64,000 bases of DNA from MH13 sp040219355 (GCA_040219355.1 JAVJSN010000014.1:310001-374000), one strand, 5' to 3'; numbered from the stretch's first letter, positions 25,536-34,899 are shown. Numbers and translations: made by a program. Notes: generated by a model not told the origin, from the letters alone.

Positions 25536-26915
25536 ATGCAGGTCACTGAAACGCTCGCCGAAGGCTTGAAGCGCGAACTTACGATCACCATTCCCGCCAC
25601 CGATTTGTCGAACAAGCTGGACGACAAACTGTCCTCGCTGAAAAGCCAGGTACGCCTTCCAGGCTTCCGTCCAGGCAAGGTTCCGGTGTCGCATCTGAAA
25701 AAGGTGTACGGCAAACAGGCAATGGCTGAGGTGATTAACGACGCGTTGAACGAGTCCACGAACGCTGCAATTGCCGAGCGCAATGAAAAGCCGGCCAGTG
25801 AACCGAAATTCACGCTGCCCGAAGATGAGAAAAAAGCCGAAGACATCATCGCTGGTACTGAAGATTTGGAAATTGCGGTCGCTTACGAAATCATCCCTGA
25901 TTTCGAAGTGAAGGATTTCTCGGGCATCGAAATTGAGCGCCCAGTCGTCGACGTCACCGACAAGATGCTCGATGAACGCTTGAAGCAGATCGCATCCTCC
26001 AATGTCACGTACTCGGCGGTGAAGCGCAAAGCCAAGAACGACGACCAGGTCACTTTTGACTTCCTTGGCAAGGTCGATGGCGAAGCTTTTGACGGCGGAG
26101 CGGCAGAAGGCTTCAAGCTCGTGCTTGGCTCTGGCCAGTTCATCCCAGGCTTTGAAGAGCAGATGGTTGGTCTTAAAGCAGGCGATGAAAAAACGCTCGA
26201 TGTGACGTTTCCCGAAGAGTACGGCGCAGAGAACCTTGCCGGTAAAGCCGCGACGTTCGATGTGAAAGTGCACGAAGTGGGCGCGCCCGACGAAGCGGTG
26301 ATTGACGAGGCGTTTGCCACCAATCTTGGGTTGGAATCGCTCGATAAGCTCAAAGAAGCCGTTAAAAGCCAGCTTGAGAACGAGTATGGTCAAAAAACCC
26401 GCATGAAGGTGAAGCGTCAGCTGCTCGATGCGCTGGATGAAGCGTATGATTTCGAATTGCCGCCAAGCTTGGTGGAACAAGAGTTTGAAGGCGTCTGGAA
26501 ACAGGTGACTGACGATCTGGAGCGGGCTGGTCGCACGTTCGAAGAAGAAGACACCACCGAAGACAAAGCCAAAGAAGAATACCGTGTTCTTGCTGAGCGC
26601 CGCGTGCGCTTGGGCTTGCTGCTGGCTGAAGTGGGCAGCCAGAACAAAGTCCAAGTCACCAATGAAGAGCTTCAGCGCGCCGTCATCGCTCGCGCTCAGC
26701 AGTTTCAGGGCCAAGAGCGCGAAGTCATAGAATTCTTCCAGAAAAACCCGCAGCAGCTGGCAGGCATTCGTGCGCCGATCTTTGAAGACAAGGTTATCGA
26801 CTTCATTCTGGAGCTGGCCAAGGTGACCGACAAAAGCGTCGACCCGGCTGATCTGGAAGATGATGACGACCATGACCATCACGATCACGATCACGATCAT
26901 GACCATGATCACTAA
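25536..26915 (+). CDS. tig: trigger factor with His/Asp-rich C-terminal tail
   Basis: Ribosome-bound chaperone and prolyl isomerase (459 residues). The start is the ATG at 25536 (MQVTETLAEGLKRELTITIP); the frame's longer upstream part overlaps the tRNA leader. The ribosome-binding signature is present as LPGFRPGKVPVSHLKKVYG. The FKBP-type domain (about residues 155-240) shows DQVTFDFLGKVDGEAFDGG and LGSGQFIPGFEEQMVG. The C-terminal chaperone arms follow. The last 18 residues are four Asp followed by alternating His and Asp, eight histidines in all, a likely metal-binding tail that most trigger factors lack. tig is followed by a strong terminator and then clpP. Confidence 0.97.
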   Translation: MQVTETLAEGLKRELTITIPATDLSNKLDDKLSSLKSQVRLPGFRPGKVPVSHLKKVYGKQAMAEVINDALNESTNAAIAERNEKPASEPKFTLPEDEKKAEDIIAGTEDLEIAVAYEIIPDFEVKDFSGIEIERPVVDVTDKMLDERLKQIASSNVTYSAVKRKAKNDDQVTFDFLGKVDGEAFDGGAAEGFKLVLGSGQFIPGFEEQMVGLKAGDEKTLDVTFPEEYGAENLAGKAATFDVKVHEVGAPDEAVIDEAFATNLGLESLDKLKEAVKSQLENEYGQKTRMKVKRQLLDALDEAYDFELPPSLVEQEFEGVWKQVTDDLERAGRTFEEEDTTEDKAKEEYRVLAERRVRLGLLLAEVGSQNKVQVTNEELQRAVIARAQQFQGQEREVIEFFQKNPQQLAGIRAPIFEDKVIDFILELAKVTDKSVDPADLEDDDDHDHHDHDHDHDHDH

Positions 26916-26977
26916 GATCTGGCAGCGTGATTGGATGTCTTGAAGACGTTCGCACGTTCACCATATTGCCAATTGAT

Positions 26978-27009
26978 GGGCCGTGATCGCACCGATCTCG
27001 GCCCTTTTT
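26978..27009 (+). terminator. terminator after tig
   Basis: GGGCCG-T-GATCG-CAC-CGATC-T-CGGCCC forms a near-perfect 12-bp hairpin with a 3-base loop followed by five Ts. It separates tig from clpP. Confidence 0.92.
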
Positions 27010-27119
27010 ACGTGTCCAAGCCTTGCCCCTTTACAATCAACCGCTAGGCTCCGCTAAACCGGGTTGAGTCGGATTGCTTTCCCCAACCCGTGACATTTCT
27101 GAACAAGGACGTTTTTTCT

Positions 27120-27752
27120 ATGCGCGATCCCATCGATTTGACCATGAACACTCTCGTGCCCATGGTGGTCGAGCAATCCAACCGCGGCGAGCGTGCGTTC
27201 GATATCTACTCGCGCCTGCTTCGTGAGCGTATTATTTTCTTGACGGGTCCAGTGGAGGACAATGTTGCCTCGCTGATCTGCGCGCAATTGCTCTATCTTG
27301 AAGCTGATAACCCGACAAAAGATATCGCGCTTTACATCAACTCGCCCGGTGGCGTGGTGACATCGGGGATGGGCATTTATGATACGATGCAGTTCATCAA
27401 ACCGTCGGTGTCCACCATTTGCATCGGGCAGGCAGCGTCCATGGGCTCATTGCTGCTGACGGCTGGAGCCAAAGACTCTCGCTTTATCTTGCCAAATGCT
27501 CGCGTCATGCTGCACCAACCATCGGGTGGCTTCCAGGGCCAGGCTTCCGATATTGAGCGCCATGCTGCTGACATCATTAAAATGAAGCGTCGCTTGAATG
27601 ACATTTATGTCGAACATACAGGTCAGGATTACGACACCATTGAAGCAACGCTTGATCGTGACCACTTCATGACGGCCGAAGAGGCTAAAGATTTCGGTAT
27701 TGTCGATGAGGTGATCACCTCAAGAGCGGCCTTGGAAGAATCAGCGGATTGA
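27120..27752 (+). CDS. clpP: ATP-dependent Clp protease proteolytic subunit
   Basis: Serine peptidase (210 residues) that forms the 14-subunit chamber working with ClpX or ClpA. The start is the ATG at 27120 (MRDPIDLTMNTLVPMVVEQS) after AAGGA, rather than the in-frame GTG 30 bases upstream. The catalytic serine is in GQAASMGSLLL, the histidine in RVMLHQPSGGFQGQ, and the aspartate in the later DRDHFMTAEEAK region. clpX follows, but only after 402 bases, so clpX may have its own promoter. Confidence 0.97.
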   Translation: MRDPIDLTMNTLVPMVVEQSNRGERAFDIYSRLLRERIIFLTGPVEDNVASLICAQLLYLEADNPTKDIALYINSPGGVVTSGMGIYDTMQFIKPSVSTICIGQAASMGSLLLTAGAKDSRFILPNARVMLHQPSGGFQGQASDIERHAADIIKMKRRLNDIYVEHTGQDYDTIEATLDRDHFMTAEEAKDFGIVDEVITSRAALEESAD

Positions 27753-28154
27753 TTGCGCGCGATTTTCTTCGTTTAAAGCGTTGCAATTCTCGCTTTTGTG
27801 CCCCGTCGTCCACAGCGTTGGTCACATTAGCGCTTGTGGCGCACCATTGCGTCAGCGACGGTTGACAGGGCAAGGAAACCCAAGAACTCTACCATTTGGC
27901 AGTCTTTGAATGGTGAGCGCAGGCCGCTGTATGTGGACGGGTCGCTTGAGATATGCCCTTAAAAGCGTGTCGCGTGTTAACCCTTGGGCCGGACAATGGG
28001 TTTAATCTGGTCCGATCGTCTGATTTGGTCGGCGTAGCTGACGGCATGTTATCGGATGTGAGCATATGGAGCAGACATATTTGCTCCAACCGAAGGCGGA
28101 ACGAGTTTTGCCAACCCGGTGCGCGTGCTGCGTGCCGCTATGGAGAAAAGATAT
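27753..28154. other. 402-base clpP-clpX intergenic region
   Basis: No gene is supported here. A TTGACA at about 27861 lacks a convincing -10 partner. GGAGC and GCTCC near 28070-28086 can pair in the clpX leader, just upstream of the ribosome site. I see no terminator after clpP and no clear heat-shock promoter. Confidence 0.35.
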
Positions 28155-29423
28155 ATGAGCAAGTCTGGCGGTAGCGATTCCAAGAACACGCTTTACTGTT
28201 CGTTCTGCGGGAAAAGCCAGCACGAGGTGCGCAAACTGATTGCGGGCCCAACCGTATTCATCTGCGATGAGTGTGTTGAACTATGTATGGATATCATTCG
28301 CGAGGAGAACAAAACCTCGCTTGTGAAATCCTCTGATGGCGTGCCGACACCGCAAGAAATTCTCGCGGTTCTCGATGACTATGTTATCGGCCAGCCGCGG
28401 GCTAAGCGCGTGCTCTCAGTCGCCGTGCACAACCACTACAAGCGTTTGCATCACGCGGCCAAGAATGCCGACATCGAACTTGCCAAGTCCAACATTATGC
28501 TGATCGGTCCAACGGGGTGCGGCAAAACGCTTCTGGCCCAAACCTTGGCCCGCATCATCGATGTGCCGTTCACGATGGCCGATGCAACCACTCTGACCGA
28601 AGCAGGTTATGTGGGTGAGGATGTTGAGAACATCATCCTGAAGCTGTTGCAGGCCGCCGATTACAATGTTGAGCGCGCGCAGCGCGGCATCGTCTACATC
28701 GACGAGGTCGACAAGATTTCGCGTAAGTCCGACAACCCGTCGATCACTCGCGATGTGTCGGGCGAGGGCGTCCAGCAGGCCTTGCTTAAGATTATGGAAG
28801 GCACGGTTGCCTCCGTGCCGCCTCAGGGCGGCCGCAAGCATCCACAGCAAGAGTTCCTGCAGGTCGATACAACGAACATCCTGTTCATTTGTGGCGGTGC
28901 TTTTGCCGGCCTTGATCGGATCATCTCGGATCGTGGTCGTGCAACATCCATTGGCTTTAAGGCATCAGTGGAAGATCCCGATGCCCGCAAAGTTGGCGAA
29001 TTATTTGCCGAAGTGGAGCCCGAAGATCTGGTGAAGTTCGGCCTGATTCCTGAATTTGTCGGCCGTCTCCCTGTGCTCGCAACGTTGATGGATTTGGACG
29101 TGGAAGCGCTCGTGCAGATTCTTCAGGAGCCAAAAAACGCACTTGTGAAGCAGTACCAACGGCTGTTCGACATGGAAGACGTCCAACTGACCTTCCAAGA
29201 CGAAGCGCTTGAAGCGGTAGCCAACAAAGCAATCGAGCGCAAAACCGGCGCGCGCGGTCTGCGCTCGATCATGGAGACGATCTTGCTTGACACCATGTAC
29301 GAACTTCCCGCTTTGGAAGGCGTGGAGCAGGTCGTGATCTCCGATGAGGTGGTCAACGGATCGGCCCGTCCGCTGTACATCTATGCCGATAAGGAAGAAC
29401 AGCAGACGGCCGACGCATCGTAA
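28155..29423 (+). CDS. clpX: ATP-dependent Clp protease ATPase subunit ClpX
   Basis: AAA+ unfoldase (422 residues) that feeds substrates to ClpP; in alphaproteobacteria ClpXP drives cell-cycle proteolysis. The start is the ATG at 28155 (MSKSGGSDSKNTLYCSFCG) with GGAG upstream. The N-terminal zinc domain has two CxxC pairs (YCSFCGKS and ICDECVELC). Walker A is GPTGCGKTLLAQTLA, Walker B is GIVYIDEVDKISRK, the pore loop region is VGEDVENIILKLLQ, and sensor 2 lies in RKTGARGLRSIME. The IGF-type ClpP contact loop is expected near RATSIGFKASV. A hairpin terminator lies 28 bases after the stop. Confidence 0.98.
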   Translation: MSKSGGSDSKNTLYCSFCGKSQHEVRKLIAGPTVFICDECVELCMDIIREENKTSLVKSSDGVPTPQEILAVLDDYVIGQPRAKRVLSVAVHNHYKRLHHAAKNADIELAKSNIMLIGPTGCGKTLLAQTLARIIDVPFTMADATTLTEAGYVGEDVENIILKLLQAADYNVERAQRGIVYIDEVDKISRKSDNPSITRDVSGEGVQQALLKIMEGTVASVPPQGGRKHPQQEFLQVDTTNILFICGGAFAGLDRIISDRGRATSIGFKASVEDPDARKVGELFAEVEPEDLVKFGLIPEFVGRLPVLATLMDLDVEALVQILQEPKNALVKQYQRLFDMEDVQLTFQDEALEAVANKAIERKTGARGLRSIMETILLDTMYELPALEGVEQVVISDEVVNGSARPLYIYADKEEQQTADAS

Positions 29424-29450
29424 GCTCTCTGTTCTACCGGGCTTAACAAG

Positions 29451-29483
29451 CGGCGTTCCAACCCTTGGGACGCCGTTTGTGTT
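29451..29483 (+). terminator. terminator after clpX
   Basis: CGGCGTTCC (29451-29459) pairs with GGGACGCCG with one wobble, followed by TTTGTGTTT. It is a moderate rho-independent terminator. Confidence 0.7.
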
Positions 29484-29827
29484 TGCATTCCAGCCTCCAA
29501 ATAAGCTCGTTTCATCGGTGCATAGCTCATCAATTGCGTTGCTTTCACATCACCAACCGTTGAAATCCATCCAAGAAGCGCCCAAGTTCGCTGCAACAAC
29601 GTAGCTGCGTGATTCATTGCTTCATTGAGATGCGTAAAATTTCGTAGCGTTGCGTTCCCCCCTGCCGGTGCATGTTTGCCGGACAGCGGTGCCAGGGCGA
29701 CGGGGTAAAAGGCCAAATTCTGTGCTTTTCCGCCAGCCGCCTCGACCGACCATCAGGCCGGTTTGATCCGCACCGCTTTTCGGCATGGATATCCCTCCAC
29801 GCATGCCCGATTGCCAAAGGCCTGACC
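29484..29827. other. 344-base region upstream of lon
   Basis: The lon frame is open across much of this stretch from 29672, but the extension is Arg/Ser/Cys-rich and does not resemble Lon. I see no convincing sigma-32 or sigma-70 promoter and no RNA gene. It presumably carries the lon promoter and leader. Confidence 0.35.
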
Positions 29828-32296
29828 ATGACTGAACAAACTCCTGACTACACCGCGGCCTACCGTGACGCTGAACCTAGCGTGCATCCGGTTCTGCCGC
29901 TGCGCGACATTGTGGTGTTCCCCCATATGATCGTGCCGCTGTTTGTGGGCCGTGAAAAATCTATCGCAGCCCTTGAAGAGGTGATGCGCTCTGACAAGCA
30001 GATCGTGCTTGCCACGCAGATCAACGCTTCTGACGACGATCCTGCCGCCGATGCCATCTACGATGTTGGCACCATCGCCAATGTTTTGCAGTTGCTTCGC
30101 TTGCCCGATGGCACCGTAAAAGTGCTGGTGGAAGGTACCGACCGCGTGGAAATCGTGCGCTACCACGAACGTACCGATTTTCATGAGGCCGACATTCACG
30201 CGCTCATCGAAGATGAAGGCGAAGAAGTTGAAGTCGAAGCTTTGGCGCGCTCGGTGACGGCCGAATTTGAGAGCTATGTGAAGCTCAACAAAAAAGTCTC
30301 GCCGGAAGTGATTTCCGCGATCAGCCAGATTGAAGGCTTCTCCAAGCTTGCTGACACGGTTGCCTCGCATCTCGCTGTCAAAATTGCCGACAAGCAGGAC
30401 GTGCTCGCCACGATCTCTGTCGTTGAGCGGTTGGAGCAAGTGCTTGCGCTGATGGAGAGTGAAATCTCGGTTCTGCAGGTGGAAAAACGCATCCGTTCAC
30501 GCGTCAAGCGCCAGATGGAGAAGACCCAGCGCGAATATTATCTCAATGAGCAAATGAAGGCGATCCAGAAGGAGCTTGGCGAAGGCGAAGATGGCAAGGA
30601 TGAGCTGTCTGAACTGGAAGACAAGATCGAGAAAACCAAGCTCTCCAAGGAAGCGCGCGAAAAAGCGACCGCTGAGATGAAGAAGCTGCGCGCGATGAGC
30701 CCGATGTCCGCTGAGGCAACGGTTGTGCGCAACTATCTCGACTGGCTGCTCGGTTTGCCTTGGGGCAAGCGTTCGCGGATCTCCGTCGATCTGGCTGCCG
30801 CGCAAGAGATTTTGGATGATGATCACTTTGGCCTGGATAAGGTCAAAGATCGCATCATCGAATACCTTGCAGTGCAGGCGCGTTCCAACAAGCTGCGTGG
30901 CCCGATCCTCTGTTTGGTCGGCCCCCCAGGCGTTGGTAAAACCTCGCTTGGTAAGTCGATCGCCAAAGCCACCAAGCGCGAGTTCGTGCGCATCTCTTTG
31001 GGCGGCGTACGTGATGAAGCTGAGATTCGTGGTCACCGGCGCACCTATATCGGCTCGATGCCCGGCAAGGTGATCCAGTCGATGCGCAAAGCAAAGAAAT
31101 CAAACCCACTGTTCTTGCTCGATGAGATCGACAAGATGGGCATGGATTTCCGTGGCGATCCGTCTTCAGCTCTGCTTGAGGTGCTTGATCCTGAACAGAA
31201 CTCAACGTTCGCCGATCACTATCTTGAAGTCGATTACGATCTCTCGAACGTCATGTTCGTGACGACTGCCAACACGCTCAACATCCCTGGGCCGTTGATG
31301 GACCGCATGGAGATCATTCGCATCGCCGGTTACACCGAAGATGAGAAAATCGAAATTGCACGCCGCCATCTCATTCCCAAGGCGATCAAGAACCATGGTC
31401 TGAAGCCGGAAGAGTTCACGATCGACGATGAGGCTCTTCGCCTGGTCGTGCAGCGCTATACCCGTGAAGCTGGTGTGCGTAACCTTGAGCGTGAGCTGTT
31501 TTCGCTCGCCCGTAAGAGCGTGAAAGCAATCATGCTGGGTAAGATGAAGAACGTGGATGGCGATGAAGTGGAGATCGAAAAAGCCAACATCACCGCTCAG
31601 AACGTGGCCGACTTCCTTGGCGTGCCACGCTTCCGTCACGGCGAGATCGACGATGATGATCAGGTCGGTGTGGTGACAGGCCTTGCCTGGACAGAAGTTG
31701 GCGGCGAGCTGCTGACCATCGAAGGCGTCATGATGCCCGGCAAAGGCAAGATGACGGTAACTGGTAACTTGCGCGATGTGATGAAGGAATCAATCTCAGC
31801 GGCGGCCAGCTATGTGCGTTCGCGCGCTGTTGATTACGGTGTCGAGCCGCCACAGTTCGACAAGCGCGACTTCCATGTGCACGTGCCCGAAGGTGCAACA
31901 CCGAAAGATGGTCCGTCGGCCGGTGTTGCCATGGTCACCGCCATTGTCTCGATGATCACCGGAATTCCGGTGCGCAAAGATGTCGCGATGACCGGCGAAA
32001 TCACACTACGGGGCAGGGTGCTACCCATTGGTGGCCTGAAAGAAAAGCTGCTGGCAGCGCTGCGTGGTGGCATCAAGAAAGTTTTGATCCCAGAGGAGAA
32101 CGCCAAAGACTTGGCCGACATCCCTGAGTCAGTGAAAAACGGACTTGAGATCGTTCCGGTCGCTCGCATGGATGAGGTGATTGAGCATGCGCTGACAGAA
32201 CAGCCGCAGGCGATTGAATGGTCGCCGGACGAGTCGTCAACCGATTCGCCGAAGGGCGAAGAGGTGGATGCAAGCGGTGCCATTGTTGCCCACTAG
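29828..32296 (+). CDS. lon: ATP-dependent protease Lon
   Basis: Hexameric AAA+ protease (822 residues, full family length) that degrades misfolded and regulatory proteins. The start is the ATG at 29828 (MTEQTPDYTAAYRD). The N-terminal substrate domain begins with HPVLPLRDIVVFPHMIVPLF. The ATPase module carries LVGPPGVGKTSLGKSIA and LFLLDEIDKMG. The protease domain has the catalytic serine in PKDGPSAGVAMVTA and the lysine in GLKEKLLAALRGGIKKV. The acidic C-terminal tail of about 25 residues (WSPDESSTDSPKGEEVD) extends past the usual end. A perfect terminator follows. Confidence 0.98.
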   Translation: MTEQTPDYTAAYRDAEPSVHPVLPLRDIVVFPHMIVPLFVGREKSIAALEEVMRSDKQIVLATQINASDDDPAADAIYDVGTIANVLQLLRLPDGTVKVLVEGTDRVEIVRYHERTDFHEADIHALIEDEGEEVEVEALARSVTAEFESYVKLNKKVSPEVISAISQIEGFSKLADTVASHLAVKIADKQDVLATISVVERLEQVLALMESEISVLQVEKRIRSRVKRQMEKTQREYYLNEQMKAIQKELGEGEDGKDELSELEDKIEKTKLSKEAREKATAEMKKLRAMSPMSAEATVVRNYLDWLLGLPWGKRSRISVDLAAAQEILDDDHFGLDKVKDRIIEYLAVQARSNKLRGPILCLVGPPGVGKTSLGKSIAKATKREFVRISLGGVRDEAEIRGHRRTYIGSMPGKVIQSMRKAKKSNPLFLLDEIDKMGMDFRGDPSSALLEVLDPEQNSTFADHYLEVDYDLSNVMFVTTANTLNIPGPLMDRMEIIRIAGYTEDEKIEIARRHLIPKAIKNHGLKPEEFTIDDEALRLVVQRYTREAGVRNLERELFSLARKSVKAIMLGKMKNVDGDEVEIEKANITAQNVADFLGVPRFRHGEIDDDDQVGVVTGLAWTEVGGELLTIEGVMMPGKGKMTVTGNLRDVMKESISAAASYVRSRAVDYGVEPPQFDKRDFHVHVPEGATPKDGPSAGVAMVTAIVSMITGIPVRKDVAMTGEITLRGRVLPIGGLKEKLLAALRGGIKKVLIPEENAKDLADIPESVKNGLEIVPVARMDEVIEHALTEQPQAIEWSPDESSTDSPKGEEVDASGAIVAH

Positions 32297-32363
32297 TCGG
32301 AAAAGCATCGCTTCCTAAGACAAGAAAGCCATCTAATGGCTGGCCCCTGTGAACAAATAGGCG

Positions 32364-32390
32364 AAAAACCCCGGTTTTCCGGGGTTTTTT
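32364..32390. terminator. terminator after lon
   Basis: AAAAACCCCGG and CCGGGGTTTTTT (32364-32374, 32379-32390) form a perfect stem with a TTTT loop, followed by the T-run. The A-run on the other side makes it potentially bidirectional. Confidence 0.93.
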
Positions 32391-32508
32391 GTTGTCAGAG
32401 CGGTCGAATATCTGCACTGTTTTCAGGCATTAGTCGCAGATTCGCGGCGTGAGCGGCAGGGCCTGGCAAAAAGCTGTATGGCGCGCTGAACTAATTGGAG
32501 ACAATAAA

Positions 32509-32784
32509 ATGAACAAGAGCGAATTCGTTGCCGCAGTTGCGGAAAAATCCGACCTGAGCAAAGGCGATGCAGCCAAGGCGGTTGACGCTGTTTTCGAAAC
32601 AATCACGTCCGAGCTGGCCTCAGGTGGCGACGTTCGCATGACAGGTTTCGGCAACTTCAGCATCACGCACCGTGCTGAAAGCAAAGGCCGCAACCCATCA
32701 ACGGGCGCTGAGATCACCATTCCAGCTGCCAAGCGTCCAAAATTCACCGCCGGTAAGGCGCTGAAGGATGCCGTGAACAACTAA
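32509..32784 (+). CDS. hup: DNA-binding protein HU
   Basis: Nucleoid protein HU of 91 residues that bends and compacts DNA. The start is the ATG at 32509 (MNKSEFVAAVAEKSDLSKGD) after TTGGAG; the longer open frame upstream is leader. The family signature is GFGNFSITHRAESKGRNPST, followed by the DNA-inserting arm GAEITIPAAKRPKFTAGKAL. The order lon-hup is widespread in proteobacteria. It is monocistronic, bounded by terminators on both sides. Confidence 0.97.
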   Translation: MNKSEFVAAVAEKSDLSKGDAAKAVDAVFETITSELASGGDVRMTGFGNFSITHRAESKGRNPSTGAEITIPAAKRPKFTAGKALKDAVNN

Positions 32785-32822
32785 TTTCTTGTTCCGCTAG
32801 TCGCTGCGCTTCACGCGTGGCC

Positions 32823-32855
32823 AACGCCTGGGCTGATTCTTAGCTCAGGCGTTTT
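32823..32855 (+). terminator. terminator after hup
   Basis: AACGCCTGGGCT (32823-32834) pairs with AGCTCAGGCGTT (32842-32853) with one mismatch, and the T-run overlaps the end of the stem. It lies 39 bases after the hup stop. Confidence 0.8.
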
Positions 32856-32972
32856 GCATTTGAAGCAGCCGCTGGAAAAGTGTCACCGGAGCACGCAACA
32901 GCGCTTGCATTTGCGTCGGGCGCAACCTATTCAACAGCCTCGCATTGGCCCGCAGAAGTTACGGGCCGGGCA

Positions 32973-33048
32973 GGGCGGTTAGCTCAGCTGGGAGAGCATC
33001 TCGTTTACACCGAGAGGGTCGGGGGTTCGAGCCCCTCACCGCCCACCA
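32973..33048 (+). tRNA. tRNA-Val (anticodon UAC)
   Basis: A 76-base cloverleaf: acceptor GGGCGGT (32973-32979) pairs with ACCGCCC (33038-33044), A discriminator and encoded CCA. The D arm has TAGCTCAGCTGGGAGAGCA. The anticodon arm TCTCG-TTTACAC-CGAGA gives UAC. The T arm has GGTTCGAGCCC. Confidence 0.97.
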
Positions 33049-33375
33049 TGTCGTTCTCGAAGACGGGCACAGCGCGACAGGCTGTTGCGCTGCAAATGCC
33101 GGAAGCGGCATCGGGTTTGCGATACTCGATTCTTTGTGTTTACACATGTTCGAAACCCAACTGTTGGGCATTGTAGAACCGTTAGTGCAAAAGGGCTTTG
33201 CGGAGCTCTGGGCCAAAGCGAGGCCTAGTCGTAACGGGCCACTGAGCGCGCTCTGATCTGTCCAACGAGCCAATCACCAGCAAGCGCTTTCCCATAAAGC
33301 TGTTCCCTGTAATGATGCGGGTCTCTCCCTGGGCCCGGTGCCAATCGCACATGCCCGCTGCAAGTGATGCGAGCC
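33049..33375. other. 327-base region between tRNA-Val and the DUF3422 gene
   Basis: GCAAATGCCG-GAAG-CGGCAT...TTTGC at 33092-33120 forms a stem with a tetraloop and a small bulge and may end the tRNA-Val transcript, though the following T content is low. A 70-codon minus-strand frame at 33182-33394 is open but resembles no family I know and overlaps the start of the DUF3422 gene. Nothing else is visible. Confidence 0.4.
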
Positions 33376-34707
33376 ATGTCTGACCGAACACCATCCTTTA
33401 AGAAGCATCCCCAGTTTGAAGCGGCGGCTCGTGCAACCCATTCGCGCCCGGCACTGCCGGTAAAAGCGCCTGCAGAGATCAACCATTCCATTATATTGGT
33501 TGGCGAAACCGATCACGGTGCCGACCGGCAGCGCTTTGTGGATTCTGTAGACGAAATAGGCTGGGAGATCGTCCAGGAAAGCACCGGTGAAGTGTTGGCC
33601 GTAAAAGATCGCAGCACCATGAAATGGGAGCGACATACCGAGTTCATATCGCTCACCGCTGTGGCAGGCCAGAAGCTTGGCAACACCGAAACATCGCAAG
33701 CTTTTGAAGCAACGCTTCAAGCGTTGGCCGAAGATCAGAAGTCCGATGGCGATAAAGACGTTGGCGTGCTCTCGCGCACCCGCGTGCTTGTCGGTATGCC
33801 CGGCGATGGCCTGGCTATCAACCGTGGTGATCGGCCAGTGCAAAGAGTTTTGGTGGTTGGCGACAACATCCAAGTGGAAACCACGTTGCTCCATGACAGC
33901 ACCCATATGGTGGAATACCGCGCCACATTGCTCAATGAAGACACCACCCCCATGAGCCCCAGAAGGGTGGGGCGCTTTGTGCAGCGCCTCATTGAAATCG
34001 AGAGTTACCGGCTTCTTGCCTATCTGGCCGTGCCGATGATGCAAAACATCGGCCCGCGTGTTTCTGCTTTGGAAACACGGGTCAACGAGATTGCGCAGCG
34101 TGCCGCTGCTGACCCTTTGCCGCACGAAGAAGCAGCGATTCTTACCGAGCTGACCAATCTGTCTGCTGAACTCCAGTCCATTGGTTCTGCATCAGAATTT
34201 CGCTTTGCGGCCTCGCTCGCCTATGCGGCCATTGTTGATGAGCGACTTGAGTCGCTGCGCGAAAATCGCATCGAGGGCGCACAGCGTCTCTCAACCGCCA
34301 TCAAACGTCGGCTCGACCCTGCAATGCGCAGTTGCAACGCGCTTTTGCGCCGGCAGCAAAAAATCGCTGAACGTATTGGGTATGTCACCGACTTGTTACG
34401 CACCCGCGTCGATTTGGCGCTTCAGGATCAAAATGCCGCGGTGCTGCAAAGCATCGATCAGCGCGCTCGCGCTCAGCTTCGGTTGCAGCAAGCGGTCGAG
34501 GGTCTTTCGGTCGCAGCTATCACCTATTACACGCTCGGCATCATCTATTATTTGGTCAAAGGTGCACCGCTGGACGGTTGGGGACTGTCGAAGGACCTGC
34601 TGCAGGCGCTTTTTGTGGTGCCGGTCGCATTGCTTGTTTTCTACGGATTACGCCGTGTGCGCGCGCGCAATGAAGCTGCCGACGGAGGGACAGAGGATAA
34701 GGATTGA
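33376..34707 (+). CDS. DUF3422 family membrane-anchored protein
   Basis: A protein of about 443 residues of the DUF3422 (COG4949) family, predicted membrane-anchored, function unknown. Family-like stretches are the N-terminal PALPVKAPAEINHSIILVG, DRSTMKWERHTEFISLT and the central MMQNIGPRVSALETRVNEIA. A long helical, coiled-coil-like middle (about residues 235-390) is followed by two membrane helices near the C-terminus (VAAITYYTLGIIYYLV and ALFVVPVALLVFYGL), so most of the chain is on one side of the membrane. The start is uncertain among GTG 33364, ATG 33367 and ATG 33376; none has a strong ribosome site. It stands alone between two tRNA genes. Confidence 0.85.
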   Translation: MSDRTPSFKKHPQFEAAARATHSRPALPVKAPAEINHSIILVGETDHGADRQRFVDSVDEIGWEIVQESTGEVLAVKDRSTMKWERHTEFISLTAVAGQKLGNTETSQAFEATLQALAEDQKSDGDKDVGVLSRTRVLVGMPGDGLAINRGDRPVQRVLVVGDNIQVETTLLHDSTHMVEYRATLLNEDTTPMSPRRVGRFVQRLIEIESYRLLAYLAVPMMQNIGPRVSALETRVNEIAQRAAADPLPHEEAAILTELTNLSAELQSIGSASEFRFAASLAYAAIVDERLESLRENRIEGAQRLSTAIKRRLDPAMRSCNALLRRQQKIAERIGYVTDLLRTRVDLALQDQNAAVLQSIDQRARAQLRLQQAVEGLSVAAITYYTLGIIYYLVKGAPLDGWGLSKDLLQALFVVPVALLVFYGLRRVRARNEAADGGTEDKD

Positions 34708-34822
34708 GGCTACGCCAATCCACAGGATGCGAGGCTTATTTGAATCGGGTGACCAATGCGCTTGACTTGCCCTAGGCGCTGCCTTATCCCGGCGCATCTC
34801 TAACGCATTTACGGCGTTTTGC

Positions 34823-34899
34823 GCGGCTGTAGCTCAGTTGGTTAGAGTGCCGGCCTGTCACGCCGGAGGTCGCGGGTTCGAGCCCCGTCAGCCGCGCCA
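34823..34899 (+). tRNA. tRNA-Asp (anticodon GUC)
   Basis: A 77-base cloverleaf: acceptor GCGGCTG (34823-34829) pairs with CAGCCGC (34889-34895), G discriminator and encoded CCA. The anticodon arm CCGGC-CTGTCAC-GCCGG gives GUC. The T arm has GGTTCGAGCCC. The nuo operon starts 173 bases later. Confidence 0.97.

Noticed and set aside
25083..26912. A 609-codon open frame on the strand opposite tig
   Set aside because: It is the antisense shadow of tig. Its start is the reverse of the His/Asp repeat (giving Met/Ile/Val alternation) and it runs through tRNA-Leu; the composition is not protein-like.
27861..27914. A TTGACA and a 6-bp ACCATT/AATGGT stem in the clpP-clpX gap
   Set aside because: The -35-like sequence lacks a matching -10 at proper spacing, and the stem is short with a long loop; both are within chance expectation.
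33182..33394. A 70-codon minus-strand frame after tRNA-Val
   Set aside because: It looks slightly protein-like but matches no family I know, has no terminator and overlaps the DUF3422 start. Not enough support to list as a gene.
25360..34899. tRNA genes as possible integration sites for a mobile element
   Set aside because: I looked downstream of tRNA-Leu, tRNA-Val and tRNA-Asp for integrases, direct repeats of the tRNA 3' ends or a change in composition, and found none.
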